From: a gamma proteobacterium SCGC AAA007-O20
Lineage (GTDB): Bacteria; Pseudomonadota; Gammaproteobacteria; PS1; Pseudothioglobaceae
DNA: 55,838 nt
Assembly (NCBI GenBank): GCA_000213395.2
Contig: AFHY01000005.1
Location: 1-55,838, forward strand
Reading direction: 5' to 3'
The notes under the pieces were generated by a model. It made no database searches. It was not told the DNA's origin and saw nothing but the letters and a program-made list of their open reading frames with translations. A program made the translations under genes and the position numbers. Positions 39,792-50,651 of the stretch are shown here, piece after piece. Position 1 is the first letter of the stretch; every line of letters begins with the position of its first letter.

Positions 39792-41243
39792 TTAATTACG
39801 CCAAAAAGCCTTGTGAAAAAGGGCAATAATAGTTAATACTTCTAATCGTCCAATCAGCATTGAAAAACTTAAAACCCATTTAGCGGAGTCACTCAATGAG
39901 CCATAGTTTTCAGCAACCTGACCTAGACCTGGACCAAGATTATTCATCGTAGCTGCGGTGGCAGAATAGGCACTTACTTGATCCAAACCAATAAACATTA
40001 GCAACATTAAAATGATTACAAAAGAAATGGCGTAGAGTGAAAAGAAGCCCAACACAGAGATTATCGTCTTATCAGTAAGGCTTGTTTGATTTAACTTAAC
40101 ACTGACCTGTGCACTAGGACGAATAAACTTTTTTATTTCCTTCATACCCAATCTAAACAAGACCAGTATCCTCACTACCTTAATACCGCCACCAGTTGAA
40201 CCTACGCAAGCACCAACAAAACTGACCATGATAAGAAATACAGGTATAGCAGTAGGCCAACCACTAAATTTTTGTGAAACAAATCCTGTCGTTGTAGCAA
40301 TTGATATTGTTTGGAATAAGCTATGCCTAATAGTTTCACTAGAAGAGTCATACTCTGCATGAATACTGAGAAATAATAAAACAATTATTGCAGTAATTAC
40401 CAAAATCAGAGTATAGGTTTTAAATTCAGAGTCTTTCAAATAGTTCATTAAAGAACGGTTATTCCAAGCAACAAAGTGAAGGGAGAAATTAATACCAGCT
40501 AAAAACATAAAAAACATAGCAATTACTTCAATAGATAAAGAATTGAAATAGCCAATTGAACCATCATGTGTTGAAAATCCACCAATAGCAACTGTTGAAA
40601 AACTATGTCCTACTGCATCAAAGAGCGTCATCCCTGATAAAAAATACCCAATTGCGCAAAGAGCAGTAAGAGAAACATATATCTTCCAAAGTGCAATCGC
40701 AGTATGCCTTAACTTGGGTGTCATCCTATCCTTTGAGATACCACCCGATTCTGCATGATAGAGCTCCATACCTCCAACACCAAGAAGTGGAAGAACAGCA
40801 ACTGCAAGAACAATAATACCCATTCCGCCTAACCATTGAAGCTGTTGGCGATAATAGAGAATACTTTTGGGTAGCTCGTCTAACTGACTTAAAACCGTAG
40901 AACCTGTAGTAGTCAAGCCTGACATAGATTCAAAAAATGCACCTGAGAAAGTTAAGTTATCGATTGATTCAGTAAGAAGAAAAGGAAGAGTTCCAAATAG
41001 CGACAAGACCAACCAAAAACAGACCACAATCAGTACACCATCTCTGAGATGAAAATCTTTTTTGATATTTCGATAAGGCCACCACAAAGAAAAACCACCG
41101 ATGAGCGTCAATACAAAAGAAATTACAAAAGAAAGATACTCACCCTCAGCATATATGAAGTCAATCAGTAGCGGTGGAATTTGAGTTAAGCTGAAAACCA
41201 TAAGCAACAAACCAATGGTTTTAGAAACAACACTTAATTGCAT
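39792..41243 (-). CDS. trkH: Trk potassium uptake protein TrkH
   Basis: SGLTTTGSTVL, STVAIGGFSTHDGSIGYF, GACVGSTGGGIKVVRI, NNLGPGLG selectivity-filter segments. Confidence 0.93.
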   Translation of the reverse strand: MQLSVVSKTIGLLLMVFSLTQIPPLLIDFIYAEGEYLSFVISFVLTLIGGFSLWWPYRNIKKDFHLRDGVLIVVCFWLVLSLFGTLPFLLTESIDNLTFSGAFFESMSGLTTTGSTVLSQLDELPKSILYYRQQLQWLGGMGIIVLAVAVLPLLGVGGMELYHAESGGISKDRMTPKLRHTAIALWKIYVSLTALCAIGYFLSGMTLFDAVGHSFSTVAIGGFSTHDGSIGYFNSLSIEVIAMFFMFLAGINFSLHFVAWNNRSLMNYLKDSEFKTYTLILVITAIIVLLFLSIHAEYDSSSETIRHSLFQTISIATTTGFVSQKFSGWPTAIPVFLIMVSFVGACVGSTGGGIKVVRILVLFRLGMKEIKKFIRPSAQVSVKLNQTSLTDKTIISVLGFFSLYAISFVIILMLLMFIGLDQVSAYSATAATMNNLGPGLGQVAENYGSLSDSAKWVLSFSMLIGRLEVLTIIALFHKAFWRN

Positions 41244-41282
41244 TTTAGGGTTGCCTTTTTGGTTATGGATTTTGGTTTTCCG

Positions 41283-42653
41283 TTACTCATTCTCTGAGAA
41301 TAGGGCTTCAACTTGGTGAATCTTTCCAACATCCGTCAACATCATAAGAACGTGATCTCCTTGCTCAATGACCAACTTTTTAGAGCCCATCAACAGTTCA
41401 TTATCTCTAACAATAGCTCCTACTACGACCCCTTCTGGTAAAGGTAAATCTTTAATCATTGATCCAACTACTTTTGAGGTATTTTTATCTCCATGAACGA
41501 CAACTTCTATGGCTTCAGCTTCACCATGTTGAAGTGAGTGCACCTTCATAGTGTCACCTTTCCTAATATGTGACAAAATACCACTCACCGTTATTTGATC
41601 AGGTGACACAATAATATCCACATCATCACTTTGCTCTGCCAATAAGGCGTAAACATCACGCTTCACTAGAGCAATTGTTTTATGTGCTCCTAGACGTTTA
41701 GCTAAAATTGAAACAATGACATTTACTTCATCAGAATCGGTTAATGCTAAAAACAAATCAGTATTTTCAATTCCTTCCTCTATGAGTAGATCCTCATCAG
41801 AAGCATTACCTTGCAACACCAAAGCATGATTGAGTTTTTCAGCTAAACTCTTAGCCCTATCTTCATCCAACTCAATAATACGAATATTATAAGTATCCTC
41901 AAGTAGTTTTGCGACATTGAGTCCAATGTTTCCACCACCTGCAATGAAGATTTTTTGATATGTGTTTTCGGCGCGCCTAAACTCTTTTAGAACTCTTGAT
42001 ATGTGATCCTTCTTAGCAAGAAAGTAGACATGGTCGCCTTCTCGAACTACAGTGTCACTGTTAGCAAGTATTGCTCTATCGTTTCGGTAAAGACTGACGA
42101 TTCGCATTTGCACATCCGGAATATGCTCATGCAGCTCCTTAACAGGTCGGTTCACAATTGGTGTTCCAATATAAGCTCGAGTTTCAACCAATTGAACCAA
42201 ACCATTCTCAAAATCAAAGACTTGAGAGGCACCAGGCTCTTCTATGATCCCTATGATATAGTCGGTGATTAAATTTTCTGGGGTAATTAGAAAATCAATA
42301 GGTAAAGCTTCATTAGTAAATATCTCAGGCCTAAGCAAATATTCTGTAGTTCTTATTCGAGCAATTTTTTTATCTACATGATATAAAGTGTGGGCCATTC
42401 TGCAAGCAACCATATTCCTTTCATCAGAGCCCATAACGGCAATCACTATATCCATGGTTTTGATACCTGCTTTTTCTAAAACACTTGGATAAGCACCATA
42501 ACCGACAACTGTTTTGATGTCTAGGTGTCTCTGAAGAGGAATGAGTTTATCTTCTACTTGATCAACTATAGTGATGTCATTGTCATCATCTAAACAAAGA
42601 TACTTTGCAAGCGTTGAACCTACCTGGCCAGCACCTAAGATTAAAATCTTCAT
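41283..42653 (-). CDS. trkA: Trk system NAD-binding subunit TrkA
   Basis: Two Rossmann RCK domains (MKILILGAGQVGSTLAKYL, KIFIAGGGNIGLNVAKLLE). Confidence 0.93.
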   Translation of the reverse strand: MKILILGAGQVGSTLAKYLCLDDDNDITIVDQVEDKLIPLQRHLDIKTVVGYGAYPSVLEKAGIKTMDIVIAVMGSDERNMVACRMAHTLYHVDKKIARIRTTEYLLRPEIFTNEALPIDFLITPENLITDYIIGIIEEPGASQVFDFENGLVQLVETRAYIGTPIVNRPVKELHEHIPDVQMRIVSLYRNDRAILANSDTVVREGDHVYFLAKKDHISRVLKEFRRAENTYQKIFIAGGGNIGLNVAKLLEDTYNIRIIELDEDRAKSLAEKLNHALVLQGNASDEDLLIEEGIENTDLFLALTDSDEVNVIVSILAKRLGAHKTIALVKRDVYALLAEQSDDVDIIVSPDQITVSGILSHIRKGDTMKVHSLQHGEAEAIEVVVHGDKNTSKVVGSMIKDLPLPEGVVVGAIVRDNELLMGSKKLVIEQGDHVLMMLTDVGKIHQVEALFSENE

Positions 42654-43225
42654 TTCTTATCAATCCCTAAATCTTTAAGTTTTCGATACAAAGTTGTCCT
42701 CTCTAATCCTGCCTTTTCAGCAACAATGGCGATATTATTATCGTTTAATGCAAGATGATGAAGTAAATATTGACGCTCAAAAATATTTCGAGCTTCTTTA
42801 AGCTTAAGAGAAAAATCAATGCCACTCACTTCTTGATTTGATTCTTCTGGATCTGGACGAGTCATTATATTTCGTAAAATCGGTAAAAAGTCATGCAAAG
42901 GCTTCTTTAAAAAATCTATTGCTCCAAGTTTCATTGCTTTAACAATATCACTGGGTTCAGCATGCCCTGACATCATAACAATTGGTGTGTCGAATCCCTC
43001 AGAAGTCCATTCAGCTAGAAGTGAAATTCCATCCTGACCAGGCATCCAGACATCCAATAAAACCAAGTCAAAAGTATTAGCAGAAACAATAGCTTTTGCC
43101 TCACTCGCGCTTCGAGCTAGGACGGTTTCATAGTTAACATCTTCCAAAACATCTTTGATGATTTCAGTGTTATCTTTCTCATCATCAATAATTAATATTT
43201 TTCCGAATGAAGTTTCTTCTTCCAT
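42650..43225 (-). CDS. NtrX-like response regulator lacking the central AAA+ domain (receiver + Fis HTH)
   Basis: Receiver ILIIDDEKDN...LLDVWMPGQDG...KKPL joined by a short linker to LKEARNIFERQYLLHHLALNDNNIAIVAEKAGLERTTLYRKLKDLGI. Confidence 0.85.
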   Translation of the reverse strand: MEEETSFGKILIIDDEKDNTEIIKDVLEDVNYETVLARSASEAKAIVSANTFDLVLLDVWMPGQDGISLLAEWTSEGFDTPIVMMSGHAEPSDIVKAMKLGAIDFLKKPLHDFLPILRNIMTRPDPEESNQEVSGIDFSLKLKEARNIFERQYLLHHLALNDNNIAIVAEKAGLERTTLYRKLKDLGIDKK

Positions 43226-43226
43226 T

Positions 43227-45299
43227 TCAACTCCTTTGACTTGCAATTATACTGAATTCAATTGTCACTCTTGCACCATGAGGTTCTTCATTGCTAGCAT
43301 AAATTTGCCCATCGTGCTGTTCAACAATGTTTTGTACAATTGCTAAGCCTAGACCGCTACCCGTTTTTTTAGTAGTGACATAAGGCTCGAAAGCCTGATC
43401 AAGAATGTCAACAGGAAACCCATTTCCATTATCGACAATTGTCAAACGTACAATTCCTTCATCCTTCACAATTTGTGATTTAATCACAATATTAAGTCTG
43501 GTTTTCTTTTTCTTAGATTCAATACAATTTTTAATCAAATTGATTAATACACGAGAAATAGCATCTTTATCAAGCTGTAATTTTGGTAAGTCACCACTCA
43601 AATCAAGATCAATTCTCAATCCAGCTTGGGTGTCATATAGAGATACTGCCTTATTAACCAAAGCGTTGAGTGAGGTAGAGACCTTTGTAATTTCTGGTGT
43701 ATTGGCATAATTGGCGAATGCACTCACCATGGAATCCATCGAAGCCACTTGATCAATGATGGTTTTAGTGGTTTTATTAATGATTGCTGAATCTTTAGAA
43801 TCTAACTTATCTAAAAATAGATTACGGAGTCTCTGTGCAGAGAGTAATATTGGTGTTAGAGGGTTCTTGATCTCATGTGCCATTCTGACAGCAACTTCTC
43901 CCCAGGCAGCCTTTTTCTGAGCACGATTTAGCTTCGATATGTCACTAATAATAATGACGTAACCTAGATTTTTATTCTCAACATCAAGAGTTGCACCTTG
44001 ACAATAAATTAGACGATGCCTATCTTTTAACATTAATTCAATTTCACCACCCCATTCATCTAACTCTTGATTAATTTTTTCTTCAACAAATGAAAAAAGA
44101 GGTTTTAGATGTTTATGACTTTTGATAATACTGTCGTATGACTGCCCTAAAAAAACTGTCTCGTCATCAATTTGCAGAATCTTACCAATCACTGGATTAA
44201 TTAGCTGTATTATCTTATCCTGATTGAGAGCAATTACACCATAAGAGTACTTTAAAATCGTTTCTAGATATAAGTTATGCGTATCCAAACCTTCTCTAGA
44301 TAACTTTATTCGCTTACTCATCTCATTGAAATGTGCAACCAAGTCATGCATATCTTCACTCTTTGGAACTTGCTGAATCTGGACATCATAATTACCTGAG
44401 GAGATTTCTCGCGTTGCTATTGATAAATTATGCATAGGGCGCATTAACTGATCAATCATTCTTAGGATAATCAATAAAGCACTTAAAACTGCTAATAAAA
44501 TCGTTGAAGAAAAATCAATCATAAAGCGAGTTTTAATAATAGATGAGTTGAGTTCTAATTCTGCTTCTTTCGCTGCATCCCTAAAACGCATCATCCTTGA
44601 AGTCAAGTTACTAATACTCATATCTGTTGCGTAGTGAGCAATAAGAGTAAACTCATCGGTTGAAGCAGTATATACATAATCCGCTAAACATACTCTATCA
44701 CTTTTACTTTGCGCAACAAGATTCTTTAAACTGCCATAGAGCTTTAACTCACATGCCCAATTATCCTGAACTAGCAAGTTTAATACTATCTGCATTTTTT
44801 CACTAGAGGCGCGAGGAGCGTCAAAATAGTTCACTAATTTACCTATATTCAAGGTACGATCTTCATAATACTTAATGGCAATATTGTTTGTATTTTTATA
44901 TAGATCGTCTACTTCTCCACCCACCTTGAGATTAAACTCTTCAAACTGGCTCTCAGCTCTTTGTAGGTTGTCTCTGATTGATTCAAATGAAAAAAGATAG
45001 AATGAAAGCACTGGAACCAAAACTAAAACAGGAACAATCTTGATGAAAGACCAGGTAAATTTTGAACCTATAACGCCTTCATCAGTATTTTCTTTTAATT
45101 TTTTCATTGAAAGAATGATGTAGTAAATTGCAATTAAACTCATAACGACGTTAAAACCAATCAATACTAAATACCACTCATCAATCAAACCTGGATTGAG
45201 ACCGAGATAAAACATTGCAAAAAAAGAGATTAAAAAAATCACAATCCAAAACAAAGCACGAGGTGACTCTTTCAACGAAAAGGCTTGATCTAACAACAT
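43227..45299 (-). CDS. NtrY-like sensor histidine kinase
   Basis: HAMP, PAS, HisKA (RMAHEIKNPLTPI), HATPase (LINLIKNCIES, DNGNGF, GSGLGLAIV). Confidence 0.9.
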   Translation of the reverse strand: MLLDQAFSLKESPRALFWIVIFLISFFAMFYLGLNPGLIDEWYLVLIGFNVVMSLIAIYYIILSMKKLKENTDEGVIGSKFTWSFIKIVPVLVLVPVLSFYLFSFESIRDNLQRAESQFEEFNLKVGGEVDDLYKNTNNIAIKYYEDRTLNIGKLVNYFDAPRASSEKMQIVLNLLVQDNWACELKLYGSLKNLVAQSKSDRVCLADYVYTASTDEFTLIAHYATDMSISNLTSRMMRFRDAAKEAELELNSSIIKTRFMIDFSSTILLAVLSALLIILRMIDQLMRPMHNLSIATREISSGNYDVQIQQVPKSEDMHDLVAHFNEMSKRIKLSREGLDTHNLYLETILKYSYGVIALNQDKIIQLINPVIGKILQIDDETVFLGQSYDSIIKSHKHLKPLFSFVEEKINQELDEWGGEIELMLKDRHRLIYCQGATLDVENKNLGYVIIISDISKLNRAQKKAAWGEVAVRMAHEIKNPLTPILLSAQRLRNLFLDKLDSKDSAIINKTTKTIIDQVASMDSMVSAFANYANTPEITKVSTSLNALVNKAVSLYDTQAGLRIDLDLSGDLPKLQLDKDAISRVLINLIKNCIESKKKKTRLNIVIKSQIVKDEGIVRLTIVDNGNGFPVDILDQAFEPYVTTKKTGSGLGLAIVQNIVEQHDGQIYASNEEPHGARVTIEFSIIASQRS

Positions 45300-45364
45300 A
45301 AACTACATTTATACAAATTTAAATAGGCTTGATTATCTCATAAATGAATTATTGCTAGCACGAG

Positions 45365-46441
45365 TTGTTGATAAAATACAACAATTTATTATATTTGCAG
45401 ACTTTGATACAAACAAGACCACAATTAGAGCGCTATCTCAAAACTATTAACGGAGATTCTCGTATTGCTATTGATACAGAATTTAAACGCGTTAATACCT
45501 ACTATCCAAAGCTTTGTCTGGTCCAAATTGCAACCAGCCATTTTGCAGAATGTATTGACGTCCTCTCAATTAAAGATTTAGAGCCATTATTTGAAAAACT
45601 CTACCACAATAAAACCGAATGGGTTGTCCACTCAGCCAGACAAGACATTGAAGCCCTATACCATTTATCAAAACGAATACCAAGTTCATTATTTGATACT
45701 CAGATTGCTGCCTCATTACTGAATTACCCACTGCAAATTTCCTATCAAGCCTTAACAGAAATTTTGCAAGGCGTCCAGCTAGATAAAAGTTTTACTCGAT
45801 TTGACTGGACAACAAGGCCACTCCCAGCGAATGTTGTAGAATACGCTTTAGATGATGTCAGATATTTACTGCCTAATTTCAAAAAACTGAAACATGAACT
45901 AATTATTAGCAAAAAAATACAATGGTTGGATGAAGAGACAAGATTTCTTTTAGATTACAAACTTTATAACCCTAATATTGAACAGATTTGTTATAAAACA
46001 AAAGGACTTTCAAGACTTGGTAAAAAATTTCAAGACAGAGCTATTAAACTTGCAGTATGGCGAGAGTACAACGCCCAACAAAAAAATAAACCTCGAAAAT
46101 GGATAATGTCTGATAATAAATTACTAGATTACGCTTGTGGAAAAAATAAGCTTTCAACTCATTCACAAAAACATTATGATGACTTTGTTAAAGAGTCATC
46201 TGAAACTCTCTCTTTACCTGAATTGTTAACACCACAAAAGCCATTAACTAGTTCTGAAAAAAACAAAAAAAATGAACTTCAAAGAATTATTAATAACATA
46301 GCAGAAGCTTATAATCTGCCGCCTGAAGTTATAAGCACTAGCAAGTCATTAATAAGATTCATAAGAGGAGACTTAAGTGCCCCTTTATACAGTGGCTGGA
46401 GAGCAAAGCTATTCAACAAGGAAGAATTAAATGCAAAATAG
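45365..46441 (+). CDS. rnd: Ribonuclease D
   Basis: DEDD exonuclease: IAIDTEFKR, VVHSARQDIEAL, EYALDDVRYLL; HRDC-like region. TTG start in the ORF track. Confidence 0.88.
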   Translation: MLIKYNNLLYLQTLIQTRPQLERYLKTINGDSRIAIDTEFKRVNTYYPKLCLVQIATSHFAECIDVLSIKDLEPLFEKLYHNKTEWVVHSARQDIEALYHLSKRIPSSLFDTQIAASLLNYPLQISYQALTEILQGVQLDKSFTRFDWTTRPLPANVVEYALDDVRYLLPNFKKLKHELIISKKIQWLDEETRFLLDYKLYNPNIEQICYKTKGLSRLGKKFQDRAIKLAVWREYNAQQKNKPRKWIMSDNKLLDYACGKNKLSTHSQKHYDDFVKESSETLSLPELLTPQKPLTSSEKNKKNELQRIINNIAEAYNLPPEVISTSKSLIRFIRGDLSAPLYSGWRAKLFNKEELNAK

Positions 46442-47003
46442 CTTTAGAATTATTTCAGGAGATTTCCGAGGTAGAAAGTTTAGTTTTCCTGAAGTGGAAG
46501 GATTACGACCAACCTCTGGAAAAATTCGTGAAACACTTTTTAATTGGCTACAATTTGATATTCTTAACAAAACTGTCCTTGATCCATTTGCAGGAAGTGG
46601 TGCACTGAGCCTTGAAGCAATATCAAGAGGTGCTAAAGAAGTTTATGTCATTGAAAAGGATAGTGGGGTTTATGCAAAACTTAAATCTAACTTCAAGTTT
46701 CTAGATAGTGGCCAATTCACTATAATTAATGAAGATGCTATGGTTCATTTTTCGAAACCAAGTAAGCAGTCTTTTGACTTGGTGTTTTTAGATCCTCCCT
46801 TTGCAAAAAATCTGTTACTAGAAACTATAGAGAAGCTTTCTAATAATCATTACATAAATAATCATAGTCAAATCTATATAGAATCTGAATACAAGATAAC
46901 CGAAGACAATTTAAGTCCACTCATTAATAGTCACTTTAAAATTAGTAAACAGAAAAAATCCGGTAATGTCCATTATTGTCTGATAAGCTTACAAGCATTA
47001 TGA
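46431..47003 (+). CDS. rsmD: 16S rRNA (guanine966-N2)-methyltransferase RsmD
   Basis: IISGDFRGRKFSFP...RPTSGKIRETLFNWL, VLDPFAGSGALSLEAISRGA, LVFLDPPF. Confidence 0.93.
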   Translation: MQNSFRIISGDFRGRKFSFPEVEGLRPTSGKIRETLFNWLQFDILNKTVLDPFAGSGALSLEAISRGAKEVYVIEKDSGVYAKLKSNFKFLDSGQFTIINEDAMVHFSKPSKQSFDLVFLDPPFAKNLLLETIEKLSNNHYINNHSQIYIESEYKITEDNLSPLINSHFKISKQKKSGNVHYCLISLQAL

Positions 47004-47482
47004 AAACAATTGCCATTTATCCAGGTTCTTTCGATCCAATAACTAACGGCCATATAGATTTAATTCATCGCGCTTGTAAACTATTTGACGAGGTTATCAT
47101 TGCAATCACTCAAAATGCAAGCAAAACAAGCTTGTTGTCTATCGATCAAAGGATTGAAGCAGTCGAAACTTCAATAACCTCCATAAGTAATACCAGAGTA
47201 TTGAGCTTCAACTCCTTATTGGTTGACTTTGCAAGAGATCACAATGCACAAATAATTATAAGAGGATTAAGGGCTGTTTCTGACTTTGAATATGAGTTTC
47301 AACTGAGCGGAATGAACAAACGACTCAATCCCAGAATTGAAACTCTTTTTATGACACCGTCTGAAGAATTCGCGAACATTTCTTCATCTTTGGTACGAGA
47401 AATCTTATCACTGGGTGGTGATATAAGCGCCTTCGTGCCTGCATCTGTTGAAAAAATTCTCCATAGTTCATCTACAAAATAA
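47000..47482 (+). CDS. coaD: Phosphopantetheine adenylyltransferase CoaD
   Basis: MKTIAIYPGSFDPITNGHIDLIHRA; IIRGLRAVSDFEYEFQL; ISSSLVREI. ATG at 47000 preferred over the ORF start at 46976. Confidence 0.95.
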   Translation: MKTIAIYPGSFDPITNGHIDLIHRACKLFDEVIIAITQNASKTSLLSIDQRIEAVETSITSISNTRVLSFNSLLVDFARDHNAQIIIRGLRAVSDFEYEFQLSGMNKRLNPRIETLFMTPSEEFANISSSLVREILSLGGDISAFVPASVEKILHSSSTK

Positions 47483-47494
47483 TTCCATTTAAAC

Positions 47495-47522
47495 CTTGAA
47501 ATAAGATTTTAAATCCCTACAT
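47495..47522 (+). promoter_or_regulatory. Sigma32-type heat-shock promoter of dnaK
   Basis: CTTGAAA (47495-47501), 13-bp spacer, CCCTACAT (47515-47522). Confidence 0.75.
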
Positions 47523-47556
47523 AGGGATTATATCAAATACAAGGAGTATATGAAAA

Positions 47557-49464
47557 ATGGCAAAAATTATTGGAATTGACTTAGGCACAACAAATTCATG
47601 TGTCGCCGTCATGGATGGCGGTACGGTTAAAATTATTGAAAATTCAGAAGGTAACCGAACAACCCCTTCTATCATTGCTTACCCAAAAGATTCTGACGAA
47701 ATTTTGGTGGGTCAGCCTGCAAAACGACAAGCTGTAACTAATCCTGAAAATACCCTTTACGCTATCAAAAGATTGATAGGTCGTCGCTTTGAGGAAGATG
47801 CAGTTCAAAAAGATATCGACTTGGTTCCTTATAAGATTATTAAAGCTAAAAACGGTGATGCATGGGTTGAAGTTAAAGGTAAAAAAATGGCAGCTCCCGA
47901 AATATCTGCAAGAGTAATTCAAAAGATGAAACAGACTGCAGAAGATTATTTAGGAACTGAAGTTAAAGAAGCTGTTATTACAGTTCCTGCATACTTTAAT
48001 GACTCACAACGCCAGGCTACCAAGGATGCTGGAAAAATTGCCGGCTTAGATGTTAAACGCATCATCAATGAGCCAACAGCTGCTGCATTAGCTTACGGTG
48101 TTGATAAAGTAACAGGTGATAAAAAAGTTGCGGTCTATGATTTAGGTGGTGGAACATTTGATGTATCTATTATTGAGATGGAAGATATTGACGGTGAAAA
48201 ACACTTTGAAGTTCTATCCACAAATGGTGATACATTCTTAGGTGGCGAGGATTTTGACCAACGTATTATTAACCACTTAGTTGAAGAATTCAAAAAAGAA
48301 CAGGGCTTTGATCTTACTAAAGATGCGATGGCTTTACAGCGATTAAAAGAGGCTGCAGAAAAAGCTAAAATTGAACTATCTTCATCAGAACAAACTGAAG
48401 TAAGTTTGCCTTATATCACAGCAGATGCATCTGGTCCAAAACATCTTAATATTAAAATCACCAGAGCAAAATTAGAATCATTAGTTGCTGATTTATTAAA
48501 GCGCTCTATTGAGCCTTGTAAGATAGCTCTGAAAGATGCAGGATTGTCAAGCGGTGACGTAGATGAAGTGCTTCTCGTTGGTGGACAAACTAGAATGCCT
48601 AAAGTACAAAAAATGGTTCAAGACTTTTTTGGTAAAGAGCCTAAGAAGGACTTAAATCCAGATGAGGCGGTTGCTATGGGTGCTGCTATCCAGGCTGGTG
48701 TATTGGGTGGTGATGTAAAAGATGTTCTACTTCTCGACGTGACTCCACTTTCTCTTGGAATTGAAACCTTGGGCGGAGTAATGACTAAATTAATTGAGAA
48801 AAATACAACTATCCCTACTAATCAGTCTCAGGTTTTTTCAACTGCAGCAGATAACCAATCAGCGGTAACCGTTCATGTACTTCAGGGTGAGCGTGAAGTT
48901 GCAAGCGCTAATAAATCTCTTGGACAATTTAATTTAGAAGGAATTGCTGCTGCACCAAAAGGTCAACCACAAATTGAAGTAACGCTTGACCTAGATTCAG
49001 ATGGCATTTTGCACGTTTCCGCTAAAGATAAGAACACAGGCAAAGAGCAATCAATCACGATCAAAGCTTCAAGTGGTCTTTCAGATGAAGAAGTTGAAAA
49101 AATGATTAAAGATGCTGAAACTCATGCAGAGGAAGATAAAAAATTCCAGGAACTGATTACTACACGTAACATGGCTGATTCACTTGTTCACTCTACAAAA
49201 CAAACACTTGAAGAACTCAAAGAAGAAATTTCTGACGAAGAAAAATCAACGATTGAGTCTGCAGTGAATGAACTTGAAGAGAGTATCAAAGGAGACGACA
49301 AAGATGACATCGATGCTAAAGTACAAAACTTAAGCGAAAAAGCACAAGTATTAGCACAAAAAGCACAAGAAAAAGCCAGTGCGGAAGGTTCAGAAACTAG
49401 TGATGGGAAAGTTGATGAAGATGTTGTAGATGCTGATTTTGAAGAAGTTGAAGAAGAGAAGTAA
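47557..49464 (+). CDS. dnaK: Chaperone DnaK
   Basis: [47 protein letters not shown]. Confidence 0.98.
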   Translation: MAKIIGIDLGTTNSCVAVMDGGTVKIIENSEGNRTTPSIIAYPKDSDEILVGQPAKRQAVTNPENTLYAIKRLIGRRFEEDAVQKDIDLVPYKIIKAKNGDAWVEVKGKKMAAPEISARVIQKMKQTAEDYLGTEVKEAVITVPAYFNDSQRQATKDAGKIAGLDVKRIINEPTAAALAYGVDKVTGDKKVAVYDLGGGTFDVSIIEMEDIDGEKHFEVLSTNGDTFLGGEDFDQRIINHLVEEFKKEQGFDLTKDAMALQRLKEAAEKAKIELSSSEQTEVSLPYITADASGPKHLNIKITRAKLESLVADLLKRSIEPCKIALKDAGLSSGDVDEVLLVGGQTRMPKVQKMVQDFFGKEPKKDLNPDEAVAMGAAIQAGVLGGDVKDVLLLDVTPLSLGIETLGGVMTKLIEKNTTIPTNQSQVFSTAADNQSAVTVHVLQGEREVASANKSLGQFNLEGIAAAPKGQPQIEVTLDLDSDGILHVSAKDKNTGKEQSITIKASSGLSDEEVEKMIKDAETHAEEDKKFQELITTRNMADSLVHSTKQTLEELKEEISDEEKSTIESAVNELEESIKGDDKDDIDAKVQNLSEKAQVLAQKAQEKASAEGSETSDGKVDEDVVDADFEEVEEEK

Positions 49465-49484
49465 CTAACAAAATAAGCTGCAAA

Positions 49485-49520
49485 AAAACCTCCTTTGATT
49501 ATTCATTGGAGGTTTTATTA
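49485..49520 (+). terminator. Hairpin between dnaK and dnaJ
   Basis: aaaacctcc-(14 nt)-ggaggtttt, followed by a short A/T tail. Confidence 0.7.
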
Positions 49521-49533
49521 ATTTAAGGGATAT

Positions 49534-50637
49534 ATGGCGCAAAGAGATTACTACGAAGTTTTAGGCGTTAAAAAAGGCTCAGGTGAAGCCGAAATTAAAA
49601 AAGCTTATAAACGTCTTGCGATGAAATATCATCCTGATCGAAATGCTGATGATAAGGCTGGTGCTGAGAAAAAATTTAAAGAAGTACGTAAAGCATACGA
49701 TGTCATCTCTGACCCTCAAAAACGTTCAACTTATGATCAATTTGGACATGCTGGTGTAGAACAACAAGGTGCTGGTGGTTTTGGAGGCGGAAATCCTTTT
49801 GGTGCCGGTGGTTTTGGAGATATTTTTGGTGATATATTTGGTGGTGGCAATACTAAACCTGATAATCGAGGTCCTGACCTTCGATACGACCTAGAAATTG
49901 ATTTAAGACAAGCTGCCAAAGGCGATACAGTTAAAATCAGAGTGCCTAAAAACGACACTTGTGATACTTGTTCTGGTACTGGAGCAAAGCCAGGTACATC
50001 AGTTAAAACTTGTGGCAATTGTCATGGTAGTGGTCAAATTCAAATGCAACAAGGTTTCTTTTCTATTCAAAGACCTTGTAACAAATGCAATGGCACCGGT
50101 GAAAAAATTGACTCTCCATGTCGCACTTGTGGTGGACAGGGAATTGTACGAAAACAAAAAACTCTTTCTGTCAAGATACCGGCTGGAGTAGATACCGGAA
50201 ATAGAATTCGTCTCAGTAATGAAGGTGAAGCTGGTTTACGTGGCGGACCTTCTGGTGATCTTTATGTTCAAATTCATATCAAAGATCACCAAATCTTTCA
50301 ACGAGAGGGAAACGACTTGTATTGTGAAGTCCCTATCGATTTTGCAACAGCTACTCTTGGTGGCTCGATTGAAGTGCCAACTTTGAATGGTAAGCTTAAA
50401 ATTAATATTCCGTCAGGCACTCAAACCTCAAAACTCTTTAGACTTCGCGGTAAAGGTATGCCAGCTATGAGATACAATGGCTCTGGCGATCTTCTCTGCC
50501 AGGTCAAATTAGAGACACCTGTCAACCTAAATTCTAAACAAAAGCAGCTTTTAAAGGACTTTTCTAGTTCCTGCAATACCAAACAACACCCAGAATCAAA
50601 TTCCTTTTTTGGTAAAATGAAGTCTTTATTTGAATAA
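49534..50637 (+). CDS. dnaJ: Chaperone DnaJ
   Basis: J-domain YHPDRN, G/F-rich region, four CxxCxGxG-type zinc motifs. Confidence 0.97.
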   Translation: MAQRDYYEVLGVKKGSGEAEIKKAYKRLAMKYHPDRNADDKAGAEKKFKEVRKAYDVISDPQKRSTYDQFGHAGVEQQGAGGFGGGNPFGAGGFGDIFGDIFGGGNTKPDNRGPDLRYDLEIDLRQAAKGDTVKIRVPKNDTCDTCSGTGAKPGTSVKTCGNCHGSGQIQMQQGFFSIQRPCNKCNGTGEKIDSPCRTCGGQGIVRKQKTLSVKIPAGVDTGNRIRLSNEGEAGLRGGPSGDLYVQIHIKDHQIFQREGNDLYCEVPIDFATATLGGSIEVPTLNGKLKINIPSGTQTSKLFRLRGKGMPAMRYNGSGDLLCQVKLETPVNLNSKQKQLLKDFSSSCNTKQHPESNSFFGKMKSLFE

Positions 50638-50651
50638 ACTTCCATTCCTTA

